Shown piece after piece: positions 9,248 through 17,676 of a stretch of DNA of 39,853 nucleotides. Positions within the stretch are counted from its first letter, which is position 1; each line of letters opens with the position of its first letter. The notes under the pieces are model-generated. The model searched no databases. It was given only the letters and a program-made list of their open reading frames with translations, and was not told the origin of the DNA. This stretch comes from an uncultured Anderseniella sp. Its GTDB lineage: Bacteria > Pseudomonadota > Alphaproteobacteria > Rhizobiales > Aestuariivirgaceae. A program made the position numbers and the translations under genes. The stretch is from NCBI GenBank assembly GCA_938039915.1, contig CALHUA010000258.1, positions 1-39,853 on the forward strand. Direction: 5' to 3'.

Positions 9248-9560
9248 ATGTCTGTCTTCCCACCCTGTTTGGCGCCGTTGATCGGCACCTTTCAGCTCCC
9301 CGGACGCCGTTGCACAGCATCGCAAACATCACCGTAGCAGCAGGCCGGACACATCCGTAATGCTGGAAAGAGACACTTGCCTGCCTCCAGGCGACGTTGT
9401 TCCCGTCAACCTTAACGCGTATTTCATTAACTGCAAGTCATTCAGGACACCCGCGTGCCACGTGCCGGGAAAACCGACGGTGAGCTTTGTGGGTTTGATC
9501 TTTAGCTGATAGAACGCACAACAATCCCGCTTGCCTGTATGTAAAGACCGTGGTCTCCCG
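9248..9560. other. Intergenic region between divergent genes (313 bp)
   Basis: No convincing gene. It must hold the promoters of the minus-strand ABC importer operon and of the plus-strand PhnD-like gene. I did not find a clear -35/-10 pair, riboswitch or terminator. Short open frames here are antisense or extend the neighbouring genes and have no coding character. Confidence 0.6.
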
Positions 9561-10364
9561 ATGAATTTTGCCTCGCTGCCCATGTACGATCTGCCTGAAC
9601 TTGCCATGGCGACCAGCGCCTGGTGGACCGGCCTTGCCGCACACATGCAGCGCCAGGGAGTTGTCGATGTGCCGGAAGTGCGCGCGACGCCGGAAGACCT
9701 CGAAAGGCACTGGTGTTCGCCCAACCTCTTGTTTTCACAAACCTGCGGCTATCCGCTCACACACCGGTTGAACGGCAAGGTGCGCCTGTTGGGGCTGCCG
9801 ATTTATGCCTGCAAGGGATGTGATCCGGACGGTTTCTATTCCTCGATGATAGTGGTGCCGGTTTCTTCGAACCTGTTTTCGCTGGCGGACTGCAAAAGTG
9901 CACGGGCGGTTTACAACACCGACGACAGCATGTCGGGCCTGCTGGCACTGCGTGCAGCCGCTGCAGATCAGCATCCGCACACTGACCCTTTTTTCAGGTC
10001 TCTGTCACAGTCGGGCGGACATCGCCGCTCGCTGCAGTCGGTGGCCGAGGGTGAGGCAGATGTTGCCTGCATTGATGCAGTGACATTCGCGCTGCTGGCG
10101 AGAATTGAACCGGACCTGGTGGCCCGCGTCAGGGTGCTGGGACAGAGTCCCAAAGTTCCCGGGCTTCCCTACATAACGTCTCTGTCGGCAGATCCTGAAA
10201 CGGTGGAGCGGTTACAGGCTGCACTACGCTGTGCCATGGACGATCCTGCACTGAGTGATGTTCGCGCAGAATTGCTGTTGTCAGGCATTACATTTCCCGA
10301 TCCGGCCCATTACAACGTTATTCTCGATCTCGAAGCAGCGGCGAGCCGGCTTACACTGGCGTGA
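9561..10364 (+). CDS. PhnD/SsuA/transferrin-fold substrate-binding-like protein without signal peptide
   Basis: A 267-residue protein that begins MNFASLPMYDLPELAMATSAWW and contains VYNTDDSMSGLLALRAA, GGHRRSLQSVAEGEADVACIDAVTFALL and LPYITSLSADPETVERLQAALR. These are the ligand-cleft and hinge patterns of the phosphate/phosphonate-type periplasmic binding protein family (PF12974). Unlike transport binding proteins it has no signal peptide or lipobox, and no matching PhnC/PhnE genes are nearby. A cytoplasmic ligand-sensing or storage role is possible. The ATG at 9561 is preferred over an in-frame start 30 bp upstream because homologous proteins start close to the first beta strand; its ribosome site is weak. 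Confidence 0.8.
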   Translation: MNFASLPMYDLPELAMATSAWWTGLAAHMQRQGVVDVPEVRATPEDLERHWCSPNLLFSQTCGYPLTHRLNGKVRLLGLPIYACKGCDPDGFYSSMIVVPVSSNLFSLADCKSARAVYNTDDSMSGLLALRAAAADQHPHTDPFFRSLSQSGGHRRSLQSVAEGEADVACIDAVTFALLARIEPDLVARVRVLGQSPKVPGLPYITSLSADPETVERLQAALRCAMDDPALSDVRAELLLSGITFPDPAHYNVILDLEAAASRLTLA

Positions 10365-10422
10365 TCCATCGCAACGCATCTCATTCCTGTATTGAAACCC
10401 TCGCAAGGAGACCACGACTAAA

Positions 10423-11055
10423 ATGATTGATCTTTATACCTGGAGCACTCCCAACGGCTACAAGGCGTCCATCGCAGTCGAAGAGTTCGGGGTGGAATAT
10501 ACTGTCCATCCGATCAACATCATGAAGGATGAACAACTCCAACCGCACTTTCTGAAAATATCACCAAACAACAAGATTCCTGCAATCCGTGACAACGAAA
10601 CGGGCCAGACGGTGTTCGAATCCGGCGCCATATTATTGTACCTCGCCCGGAAAACCGGAAAATTCCTCGCCCCCGACGGTCCTCGTCACTGGCAAGCGAT
10701 GGAATGGCTGATGTGGCAAATGGGCGGCTTTGGCCCAATGCTTGGTCAGGCCCATCATTTCCTGCATTTCAATTCAGGCAAGTCTGAATATGCAGAAGCG
10801 CGCTATGCGGCCGAGTGCCAGCGGCTGTACGGCGTGCTTGATCGCAGGCTGGCGGAAGAGGAATACGTGGCCGGCGACTATTCGATCGCCGACATGGCCA
10901 TCTGGCCGTGGGCATCGCGTTTCGAATGGCAGCGCATCGACTTGAACGAGTTTGCCAATGTCAGGCGCTGGTATGAGGCAATCGCTGCCCGCCCTGCAGT
11001 TCAGGCCGGTTTCAAGGTGCCCAACCCGGACCGCGAGATCCCGCAAGTTGGCTGA
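10423..11055 (+). CDS. Glutathione S-transferase, YfcG-like (Nu class)
   Basis: A 210-residue protein closely patterned on E. coli YfcG: MIDLYTWSTPNGYKASIAVEE at the start, FLKISPNNKIPAI with the cis-proline, FESGAILLYLA for the glutathione gamma-glutamyl site, and WQMGGFGPMLGQAHHF in the C-terminal domain. Nu-class members have disulfide-bond reductase and peroxidase activity and use the TPN region rather than a catalytic Cys. AAGGAGA stands about 10 bases before the ATG. The following EamA transporter appears to overlap its end, suggesting co-expression. Confidence 0.92.
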   Translation: MIDLYTWSTPNGYKASIAVEEFGVEYTVHPINIMKDEQLQPHFLKISPNNKIPAIRDNETGQTVFESGAILLYLARKTGKFLAPDGPRHWQAMEWLMWQMGGFGPMLGQAHHFLHFNSGKSEYAEARYAAECQRLYGVLDRRLAEEEYVAGDYSIADMAIWPWASRFEWQRIDLNEFANVRRWYEAIAARPAVQAGFKVPNPDREIPQVG

Positions 11056-11968
11056 CGCACCTGCCTCAAGACACTCGTCGCCGGCAGGATTGCCCATAGC
11101 CGGGTTTGTTCTGCTGGCGGCGGTTACAGTGTTTTGGGGCGTCAACTGGCCCGGCATGAAAATCGTGCTTGGCGAAATCAGTCCGTGGTGGTTTCGCACG
11201 ATCTGCCTGGCGATCGGCGGTGGTGCACTGCTCACCATTTCCGGCCTGTCCGGCAACCGCTTGCGGGTACCTGTCAGCGATCTGGGGCCGTTGCTTGTTT
11301 GCGGCGTGTTCAACATGGTCGGCTGGCACCTGTTTTCAGCCTACGGGCTGACACTGGTGCCGGCGGGCAGGGCATCCATTATCGCCTTCACCATGCCGGT
11401 GTGGGCAGCCCTGTTTGCCATTCCCGTCCTGAAAGAACGTGTGTCGCTTCCCGTGTTTGCCGGCCTGGGCTTCGGCATGGCAGGCCTTGGTGTCCTGATC
11501 GGTCATGATATTGCAGTGCTGGGATCTGCACCGGTGGGGTCGCTGATCATGCTGGGTGCCGCATTGTCCTGGGGCTTTGGCACAGTCCTGTTCAAACGGT
11601 TTGACTGGCAAACACCCGTTGCCACAATAATAGGCTGGCAGCTGCTGCTGGCCTCGATACCGGTTGGTGTGGGTGCGCTGGCGCTTGAACCGCTTCCGGA
11701 CCTGGCCGGCCTGAGTACACCGGCGATCATGGCTTTTGTTTATGTGCTGATGTTCCCCATGGTGTTCTGCCAATGGGCCTACTTCAAGATCGTGAGCATG
11801 TTCCCCGCAGTCTATGCCGCAATAGGCGTGATGGCGGTGCCGGTCATCGGCGTGTATTCCAGCCTGCTGCTGCTCGGCGAACCAGTAAGCTGGCGCGAGA
11901 TTGCAGCGCTTGTGCTGGTGTGTTCAGCGATCTTCATGGTGCTGATCCTGCCGAGGTTGAGAGGTTGA
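11048..11968 (+). CDS. EamA/DMT-family transporter
   Basis: A membrane protein of about 306 residues with ten predicted helices in two EamA repeats; the first begins AAVTVFWGVNWPGMKIVLGE and the second ALSWGFGTVLFKRFDW, both typical. DMT exporters of this group move amino acids or metabolites out across the inner membrane; the substrate is unknown. The start is uncertain. A TTG at 11048, overlapping the GST stop by 8 bp, gives a normal N-terminus just before helix 1. ATG starts at 10952 or 10973 would add an Arg-rich segment read from inside the GST gene. The next in-frame ATG (11157) would remove helix 1. Confidence 0.85.
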   Translation: MADAPASRHSSPAGLPIAGFVLLAAVTVFWGVNWPGMKIVLGEISPWWFRTICLAIGGGALLTISGLSGNRLRVPVSDLGPLLVCGVFNMVGWHLFSAYGLTLVPAGRASIIAFTMPVWAALFAIPVLKERVSLPVFAGLGFGMAGLGVLIGHDIAVLGSAPVGSLIMLGAALSWGFGTVLFKRFDWQTPVATIIGWQLLLASIPVGVGALALEPLPDLAGLSTPAIMAFVYVLMFPMVFCQWAYFKIVSMFPAVYAAIGVMAVPVIGVYSSLLLLGEPVSWREIAALVLVCSAIFMVLILPRLRG

Positions 11969-12032
11969 TTTTTCGCAGTTCTACAGAAAATTGGGAACGG
12001 GACAGAGCAGCGAGCATTCAGCGGCCATCCAG

Positions 12033-13361
12033 TTACAACCTCGCTATCGCGCGTTCGCGGCCAATGAGTGGCAGCAGGGCTGCCAACTCGGGCCCATGCT
12101 GCTTACCGGTCAGCGCCAGGCGCAACGGCATGAACAGGCCTTTGCCCTTTCGGCTGGTCGCCTGCTTGACCTCATCAGTCCAGGATTTCCAGGTCGTTTC
12201 ACCCCATGGTTCATCCGGCAGCATTGCGGCTGCCTGAGAGATGAAGTCCCGGTCTTCGTCGGCGATCTCACCGGTCATGTCGCCATAGATGATCCCAAAC
12301 CACTCGCCGGCATCCTGGACCTTTGAAAGATTGCCGTGCACGGCGTGCCAGAACCCTTGACCGCCATCCGCGTCCATCCCGGCAAGGCGCACGCGAACGT
12401 CGTCATATGAGAGCTGATGCACAATGCGCGCATTGAGGTTTTCAAGTTCCGCCATGTCGAACCGGCCCGGTGCACGCGACAGCTTGGACAGATCGAATGC
12501 CTGCAGCAAGGTATCCATACCGGTATGCGGTTCGATGGCTTCCGAGGTACCGATCAGGGCGCCGTGGCTGACCACCGCCATGGCTTCCAGTCCATCCTCG
12601 CGCATGGCCGCAATCGACAGTGAGCCGAGCCGCTTCGACAGGCCTTTGCCGTCTGCACCCACCAGCAGCGAATGATGCGCAAACGCCGGTGCCCTGGCAC
12701 CAAGGGCTTCGAAAATCTCAACCTGTACAGCCGCATTGGTGGTGTGATCTTCACCCCGGATGATGTGGGTCATCCCCATGTCGATATCATCCACGACCGA
12801 TGGCAGGGTATACAGATAACTGCCGTCTTCGCGGATCAGGACCGGGTCGGACAATGACGACGTGTCGATGTGCACCTCTCCGCGCACCAGATCGTCCCAG
12901 TGAATGTCCCGCTGATCCAGCTTGAACCGCCAATGGGGCTTGCGTCCGTCAGCTTCCAGTCTGGCGCGGTCTTCATCCGACAGGTTCAGCCCGCTCCGGT
13001 CATAGATCGGTGGCTGGTGCCTGGCCAGTTGTCGCTTGCGTTTGTAATCAAGCTCTTCGGCGGTTTCGTAACAGGCATACAGCCTGCCGTCAGCCTTCAG
13101 CTTTGCAGCAGCAGCATCATACAGGGCAAAGCGGTCCGACTGCCGGTACACCTCGTCCGGCTTGAGGCCGAGCCAGTCAAGGTCGGTTGCGATGCCGTCC
13201 GCGAATTCCCTCGTGGAGCGTTCAGCATCGGTGTCGTCGTATCGTAAAATGAAACGACCACCGGACTTGCGCGCAAACAACCAGTTCAAAATGGCGGTGC
13301 GGGCATTGCCGATATGAATGCGGCCGGTGGGAGAAGGCGCAAAGCGAACGGTAATAGTCAT
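12033..13361 (-). CDS. gltX: Glutamate--tRNA ligase
   Basis: A 442-residue class I aminoacyl-tRNA synthetase. [19 protein letters not shown] holds the HIGH-type motif (HIGN) and [13 protein letters not shown] the KMSKS-type motif (LSKR). The middle contains FRLY-like WRFKLD and the Glu/tRNA-binding region [18 protein letters not shown]. It charges tRNA-Glu, and in alphaproteobacteria often tRNA-Gln for the GatCAB route. At 442 residues it is on the short side; many alphaproteobacteria have two GluRS copies and this looks like the short one. Its 3' end faces that of the EamA gene (64 bp gap). ATG at 13361 is immediately before the first strand. Confidence 0.95.
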   Translation of the reverse strand: MTITVRFAPSPTGRIHIGNARTAILNWLFARKSGGRFILRYDDTDAERSTREFADGIATDLDWLGLKPDEVYRQSDRFALYDAAAAKLKADGRLYACYETAEELDYKRKRQLARHQPPIYDRSGLNLSDEDRARLEADGRKPHWRFKLDQRDIHWDDLVRGEVHIDTSSLSDPVLIREDGSYLYTLPSVVDDIDMGMTHIIRGEDHTTNAAVQVEIFEALGARAPAFAHHSLLVGADGKGLSKRLGSLSIAAMREDGLEAMAVVSHGALIGTSEAIEPHTGMDTLLQAFDLSKLSRAPGRFDMAELENLNARIVHQLSYDDVRVRLAGMDADGGQGFWHAVHGNLSKVQDAGEWFGIIYGDMTGEIADEDRDFISQAAAMLPDEPWGETTWKSWTDEVKQATSRKGKGLFMPLRLALTGKQHGPELAALLPLIGRERAIARL

Positions 13362-13416
13362 GACGCTCGTTTAGCGGGAGTGCATGATCAGCGCAAGCAG
13401 CAGATGGCTGAAAGGA

Positions 13417-14361
13417 TCATTGAACAACCAGATGTGCCTTTTGCTGAGCGATGCCCACGGAAACAATTGAGCCTGTTTCAAAAGGTATCGCATCTGTCTG
13501 AATGCCATCGGAAAAGATTACGCCGCCTGACGCCATGTGAGATGTCACCTCAAGCGGGTGTTTTGAGTTGACCACGCCATAGGCGAGTGTCGTGCCGCTC
13601 ATCTTGCTGGGGAATGGTTCCCGAACGCAGTAGATGAGATCACTGGTATCCCAGGGCAGGGTGTGGTTGGCAGGCGAGGGGGCGGCCCGGCCGTTCGCCA
13701 GAGCGTCTATTGATCTGGCACCTGTCAGAACTGACCGGAGCCATCCGGTGGACCCGGCACCGGTTGATACAATGATGCCGCTGGAAGATTGCCGTTCCGT
13801 TTTGCCGGCGTGATGCAGCTCATAGCGCGCTGATACGTGACTGGATGCTCCAATGAACAGGTCGTTGAAGGCTAGCAGACTGTGACCATCACGGCTCACG
13901 GCGCGCGCCAGGCTCACATGTGCCTGCTTAGCTTTGTTGTCCAGTGCCAGGGCAATTGCCCCGGCTGTTTCATCAGGTGTGAATGGCAGCAAAATCCCGT
14001 CGAATTGGACTGGGTCCGGGTTCACACCGATCAACATTTGTGTCGGCAGGTACTTTGCCGTGTTCGATACCAGGCCGTCCGGACCCAGTGCAATCACCAG
14101 GTCGTCATCGAATTCTGTAAACGGAACCTGTTCACGCTCGATGCGCAACACTTTCATGTCTCGCGGGATGGCTTGGTTTACTGTCTCCAGAGCGCGCTGA
14201 TAGATGTCATGGGCGTGTTGTACCGGTGCAAAATCAGCGCCTGCGTGCTCGAGGAAAAATCTGGCTTGGGGTGCGGTGGCGAATCTGGTGACCAGTTCTT
14301 CCAGTTGCGTCTTTCTGGTCACCAGAACCACTCTGTCTATGTTACCCGGGCTGATGGTCAT
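13417..14361 (-). CDS. NAD kinase-like protein (ATP-NAD kinase fold)
   Basis: A 314-residue protein with the NAD kinase/diacylglycerol kinase-like fold. ALGPDGLVS (around residues 92-99) replaces the usual GGDGT loop but keeps the catalytic Asp; FNDLFIGASSHVS corresponds to the NE/ND nucleotide motif, and SSGIIVSTGAGSTGW to the glycine-rich STPTGSTAY region. It may phosphorylate NAD(H) or may be a sensor with reduced activity, since GGDG has become GPDG. Its start overlaps the end of the SPFH gene by 20 bp, so the two are translationally coupled. Control is likely by the NrtR-type regulator across the divergent promoter, which fits an NAD role. Confidence 0.82.
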   Translation of the reverse strand: MTISPGNIDRVVLVTRKTQLEELVTRFATAPQARFFLEHAGADFAPVQHAHDIYQRALETVNQAIPRDMKVLRIEREQVPFTEFDDDLVIALGPDGLVSNTAKYLPTQMLIGVNPDPVQFDGILLPFTPDETAGAIALALDNKAKQAHVSLARAVSRDGHSLLAFNDLFIGASSHVSARYELHHAGKTERQSSSGIIVSTGAGSTGWLRSVLTGARSIDALANGRAAPSPANHTLPWDTSDLIYCVREPFPSKMSGTTLAYGVVNSKHPLEVTSHMASGGVIFSDGIQTDAIPFETGSIVSVGIAQQKAHLVVQ

Positions 14362-15259
14362 CACCGATACTTTCAGGTTTTGTGGTGTTGGCTGAGTTCA
14401 ACCAGCCTGTCAGTCCGCTCAGCATGTCCGGCGTGATGGTCAGATTGCCGATGCTGCTTTCATGTCCGGCCCAGTCTTTCAAGGCCAGGCCGATAAGGAC
14501 CTGCGGTTCCAGCTCACCATATGGCTCCAGTTTCATGCGCTCGGCCTTGGCGTCGGCTTCTGCCTCGGCCAGCTTGTTGCGTACCTGTGTGTTGACCAGT
14601 TCGATCCGGCGTTGCTCGATTTCGACTTCGGTTGCCAGTTCGCGCTGCTTCAGTTCACGTTCATTCTCAATGGCAGACGCGCGCCTGGCGTAGATTGCAT
14701 CATCAGCTTGTTTCTGAAGCCGTTCCCGGTAATCAGTCTGCAGGGCCTTCTGTATTTCCGGCATGGCCCGGACACTGCTGAAATGCAGAGCTTCGACCAT
14801 GATACCGGCGTCTGACAGCGCCTGATGGTTCGACACGGCTTCCACGACAATGACTGACAAGTTGGCTGCTGCAGCCAGTGCCTCCTCCAGGCTCATGTCG
14901 GCAATGACCCTGCGGGCAGCGCCCTGCACAGCGTTGACCAGCCGCATGGTGAGCTTTTCCCGTCCATCGCCATGCGGAACCTTGGTGTCATACCCGATTG
15001 TAAAATCGTGAGAGTTGGTCACCAGAAGTGGGTCAGTGATGTGGTAGGTCATGATGCCCTGCAAGGCGACTTCCTGGTGATCGATGGTTGTTTCGGTGAA
15101 GACGAATGGAACGTCCTGGCTCACCATTGGAACTTCCATCAGCACCGTCGTGACGGGCATGTAGAAGAAACTCAAGCCCCGGCCATGGCGTTTGACCTTG
15201 CCGTTTTCGAACTGGATGACGTGGGTGTCCGGCGAACCCTTGTAGCGTCTGATCAGCAT
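14342..15259 (-). CDS. SPFH/Band 7 domain protein
   Basis: A 305-residue protein. The SPFH (prohibitin/stomatin) domain starts almost at the N-terminus (VIQFENGKVKRHGRGLSFFYMPVTT) and runs to about residue 180. It is followed by a charged coiled coil (about 190-255) rich in Glu, Arg and Ala (IENERELKQRELATEVEIEQ), and a short tail. No clear transmembrane helix or signal peptide is visible, so membrane attachment would be through the SPFH hairpin or a partner. AAGGAG (15267-15272) precedes the ATG at 15259. It is the first gene of a two-gene unit with the NAD kinase-like gene and has a near-consensus promoter covered by two palindromes. Confidence 0.88.
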   Translation of the reverse strand: MLIRRYKGSPDTHVIQFENGKVKRHGRGLSFFYMPVTTVLMEVPMVSQDVPFVFTETTIDHQEVALQGIMTYHITDPLLVTNSHDFTIGYDTKVPHGDGREKLTMRLVNAVQGAARRVIADMSLEEALAAAANLSVIVVEAVSNHQALSDAGIMVEALHFSSVRAMPEIQKALQTDYRERLQKQADDAIYARRASAIENERELKQRELATEVEIEQRRIELVNTQVRNKLAEAEADAKAERMKLEPYGELEPQVLIGLALKDWAGHESSIGNLTITPDMLSGLTGWLNSANTTKPESIGDDHQPG

Positions 15260-15282
15260 GGCTCATCTCCTTTTCAATTGTT

Positions 15283-15299
15283 AGTGTAATATATACACT
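15283..15299. promoter_or_regulatory. Operator 1, AGTGTAATATATACACT
   Basis: A 17-bp inverted repeat with 6-bp perfect arms (AGTGTA/TACACT). The symmetry continues outward with one mismatch on each side to cover 15279-15303. It shares AGTGT-N7-ACACT with operator 2, 25 bp away centre to centre. Predicted binding site of the adjacent NrtR-type regulator. Confidence 0.75.
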
Positions 15300-15318
15300 T
15301 ACATGTTAGTGTTGTCAA
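15290..15318 (-). promoter_or_regulatory. Promoter of the SPFH / NAD kinase-like operon
   Basis: Read on the minus strand: TTGACA at 15318-15313, a 17-bp spacer, TATATA at 15295-15290. The -35 is a perfect match to the sigma-70 consensus and the -10 matches in five of six. The -10 lies inside palindrome 1 and the -35 inside palindrome 2, the arrangement expected for strong repression. Confidence 0.7.
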
Positions 15319-15324
15319 GACACT
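15308..15324. promoter_or_regulatory. Operator 2, AGTGTTGTCAAGACACT
   Basis: A second 17-bp inverted repeat with 5-bp perfect arms (AGTGT/ACACT) and the same outer bases (GTT before, TAC after) as operator 1. It covers the -35 elements of both divergent promoters. Confidence 0.72.
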
Positions 15325-15340
15325 TACTGTTTGATATATG
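15312..15340 (+). promoter_or_regulatory. Possible nrtR promoter giving a leaderless transcript
   Basis: TTGTCA (15312-15317), 17-bp spacer, TATATG (15335-15340). Transcription would start about at the A of the ATG at 15347. No Shine-Dalgarno is present before this ATG, which agrees with a leaderless message, but the -10 is only a moderate match. Confidence 0.4.
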
Positions 15341-15346
15341 TGATCC

Positions 15347-16006
15347 ATGAGCAAACCGGCCAGTTTTCATGTTGCGACAGACATTGCGGTTTTCACCATT
15401 CGGGCTGATGTGTTGAATGTGTTGTTGATTGAACGTGCCTCTCAGCCGTTCAAGGGAAACTGGGCGCTGCCCGGCGGTTTTCTGAATGAAAACGAGGGGT
15501 TGGATCAATGTGCGGCGCGAGAACTGGCTGAAGAAACCGGTGTACGTGGTGTGTATCTTGAGCAACTTGGAAGCTTTGGCGATCCTGGTCGCGATCCGAG
15601 AGGCGGGGTTGTGAGTGTTGCCTATTTCGCGCTGGTTCCGGCAGACGAACACGCTTTGCTCGCGTCAACTGACGCAGCCAGTGCGCGGTGGTTTGCCTTT
15701 GATGACTTGCCGAAACTGGCTTTTGACCATGACAAAATTCTGCAGGTGGCTCATGCACGACTGAAGGCCAAGCTGGACTATTCGACAATCGCATTCTGCC
15801 TGCTGCCGGCGGAGTTCACACTCAGCAATCTTCAGATGGTCTACGAAATCATCAAGGGCGAAACTCCGGACAAACGAAATTTCCGCAAATGGGTGCTGGC
15901 GCTGGATGTGCTGGAAGAAACCGGCGACAGGCGGGTTGAAGGTGCCCACCGTCCCGCAATGCTGTATCGCGAGAAGACGCCAGGAACCATAAAGATCATC
16001 CGCTAG
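15347..16006 (+). CDS. nrtR: NrtR-type transcriptional regulator (Nudix domain plus winged helix)
   Basis: A 219-residue protein. Residues about 8-140 form a Nudix domain with a complete Nudix box, GX5EX7REUXEEXGU (GFLNENE ... RELAEETGV), so hydrolase activity is not excluded. The C-terminal part (FTLSNLQMVYEIIKGETPDK and RNFRKWVLALDVLEETG) is the winged-helix DNA-binding region of the NrtR family, whose members repress NAD biosynthesis or salvage genes and respond to ADP-ribose. Genetic context supports the call: NAD synthetase is convergent 8 bp away, and an NAD kinase-like gene is in the divergent operon. Two matching palindromes in the shared promoter region suggest repression of both directions, including itself. 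Confidence 0.9.
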   Translation: MSKPASFHVATDIAVFTIRADVLNVLLIERASQPFKGNWALPGGFLNENEGLDQCAARELAEETGVRGVYLEQLGSFGDPGRDPRGGVVSVAYFALVPADEHALLASTDAASARWFAFDDLPKLAFDHDKILQVAHARLKAKLDYSTIAFCLLPAEFTLSNLQMVYEIIKGETPDKRNFRKWVLALDVLEETGDRRVEGAHRPAMLYREKTPGTIKIIR

Positions 16007-16014
16007 ATCAGGTT

Positions 16015-17676
16015 TCAGGCCTTGTCCCGGAAACCGTTGGTGATCGGGTAGCGGCGTTCCTTGCCGAAAGCCCGGCGGGTGATTTTCACACCCGGTGCGG
16101 CCTGGCGCCGCTTGTACTCAGCAATGTAGAGCAGGTGCTGAATGCGCTCGACTACGGCCGGGTCATGGCCTTTTGCCACCAGGTCGGCCAGCGAGGTCTC
16201 GCTTTCGACCAGTCCGTCCAGAATATCATCCAGCACGTCGTAATCGGGCAGGGAGTCCTGGTCGGTCTGGTCCGGTCTGAGTTCGGCAGACGGCGCCTTG
16301 GTGATGATGCGTTCCGGCATGACGCGGCCGGCGGGACCTTCCAGGCTGGCGGCGTCCGACTGGTTGCGCCAGCTTGCCAGTGCGTAGACATCTGATTTGT
16401 AGACGTCCTTGATCGGATTGAAACCACCGTTCATGTCGCCATACAACGTTGCATAGCCGACCGACATTTCCGACTTGTTACCGGTGGTCAGGACCATGGA
16501 GCCGAACTTGTTGGAAATCGCCATCAGGATAGCGCCCCTGGTGCGCGACTGGATGTTTTCTTCTGTTACCCCTTCGGTGGTTCCTTCAAACATCGGCCCG
16601 AGTGAATTCAGAAAACCGGTTACCGGTTCGGAAATCGGCACAACGTCATAGCGCACTCCGAGTGCCCTGGCACAGGCTTCGGCGTCTTCCAGACTGTCGG
16701 ATGACGTGTATTCGTAAGGCAGCATGACGCAGTGAACCTTGTCCGGTCCCAATGCGTCGACCGCGATTGCCGCGACCACGGCAGAATCGATGCCGCCGGA
16801 CAGGCCAAGCACGACGCTGTCAAAGCGGTTCTTGCGTACATAATCACGCGTACCCAGCACACAGGCATGCCAGATTTCCTCATATCCCAGCAATTGCCGG
16901 GCGGTGTCGGCCTTTGCGCACACCCAGCCGTCGGGGCCGCGGGTCCATTCGGTCAGCAGTGTGGCTTCTTCGAACTCCGGCATCTGGCAGGCCAGCGACC
17001 GGTCCGCGTTCAGGACAAATGACGCGCCATCAAACACAAGTTCGTCCTGGCCGCCGACCTGGTTGACATAGATCATCGGCAGGTTGGTTTCCGTGACCCG
17101 GGCCACGACCAGGTTGAGGCGGACATCCTGCTTGTCGCGCTCAAACGGCGACCCGTTCGGCACAATCAGGAGTTCTGCACCGGTCTCCTCAAGTGTTTCG
17201 CAGGTTTCCTCGGTCCAGATGTCTTCGCAAATCGGCACCCCGATGCGAACGCCGCGAAAGTTGATCGGTCCCGGTGACGGGCCTGCGTCAAACACCCGTT
17301 TTTCATCAAACACACCATAATTCGGCAGATCGTATTTGAAGCGCACCGCGTCTACCTTGCCGTTTTCCAGCAGGATGGCTGCATTGTAGAGTTTGCCGTT
17401 GTCGGCCCATGGCGATGTGATCAGCATGGCTGGTGCACCGTTTCCGGTCAGTCCCGCAAGTTCTTCAACAGAGTTCTGACATGCCTCGATAAAGGCCGGT
17501 TTCAGGACGAGATCCTCCGGCGGATAGCCGGAAATGAACAATTCCGTGAATACCAGCAAGTCAGCACCAGCCGCTGCAGCTTCTGCATGGGCTGTGCAGG
17601 CACGGGCGAAATTTGCCTCAACAGCCCCAACTGTCGGATTCAATTGGGCCAGCATTATTTTGAGATTATCAACCAT
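16015..17676 (-). CDS. nadE: Glutamine-dependent NAD(+) synthetase
   Basis: A 553-residue two-domain enzyme that makes NAD from nicotinate adenine dinucleotide with glutamine and ATP. The N-terminal nitrilase-type amidase domain has IMLAQLNPTVG, VFTELFISGYPPEDL (Glu), FKYDLPNYGVFDE (Lys) and IGVPICEDIW (catalytic Cys). The C-terminal synthetase has the P-loop LGLSGGIDSAVVAAIA and TTGNKSEMSVGYATLYGDM. The ATG at 17676 (MVDNLKIMLAQLNP) fits homologues; an in-frame ATG at 17709 adds 11 residues. Neither has a strong ribosome site. No copy of the AGTGT-N7-ACACT palindrome was seen in front of it, so it may be outside direct NrtR control. Confidence 0.95.
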   Translation of the reverse strand: MVDNLKIMLAQLNPTVGAVEANFARACTAHAEAAAAGADLLVFTELFISGYPPEDLVLKPAFIEACQNSVEELAGLTGNGAPAMLITSPWADNGKLYNAAILLENGKVDAVRFKYDLPNYGVFDEKRVFDAGPSPGPINFRGVRIGVPICEDIWTEETCETLEETGAELLIVPNGSPFERDKQDVRLNLVVARVTETNLPMIYVNQVGGQDELVFDGASFVLNADRSLACQMPEFEEATLLTEWTRGPDGWVCAKADTARQLLGYEEIWHACVLGTRDYVRKNRFDSVVLGLSGGIDSAVVAAIAVDALGPDKVHCVMLPYEYTSSDSLEDAEACARALGVRYDVVPISEPVTGFLNSLGPMFEGTTEGVTEENIQSRTRGAILMAISNKFGSMVLTTGNKSEMSVGYATLYGDMNGGFNPIKDVYKSDVYALASWRNQSDAASLEGPAGRVMPERIITKAPSAELRPDQTDQDSLPDYDVLDDILDGLVESETSLADLVAKGHDPAVVERIQHLLYIAEYKRRQAAPGVKITRRAFGKERRYPITNGFRDKA

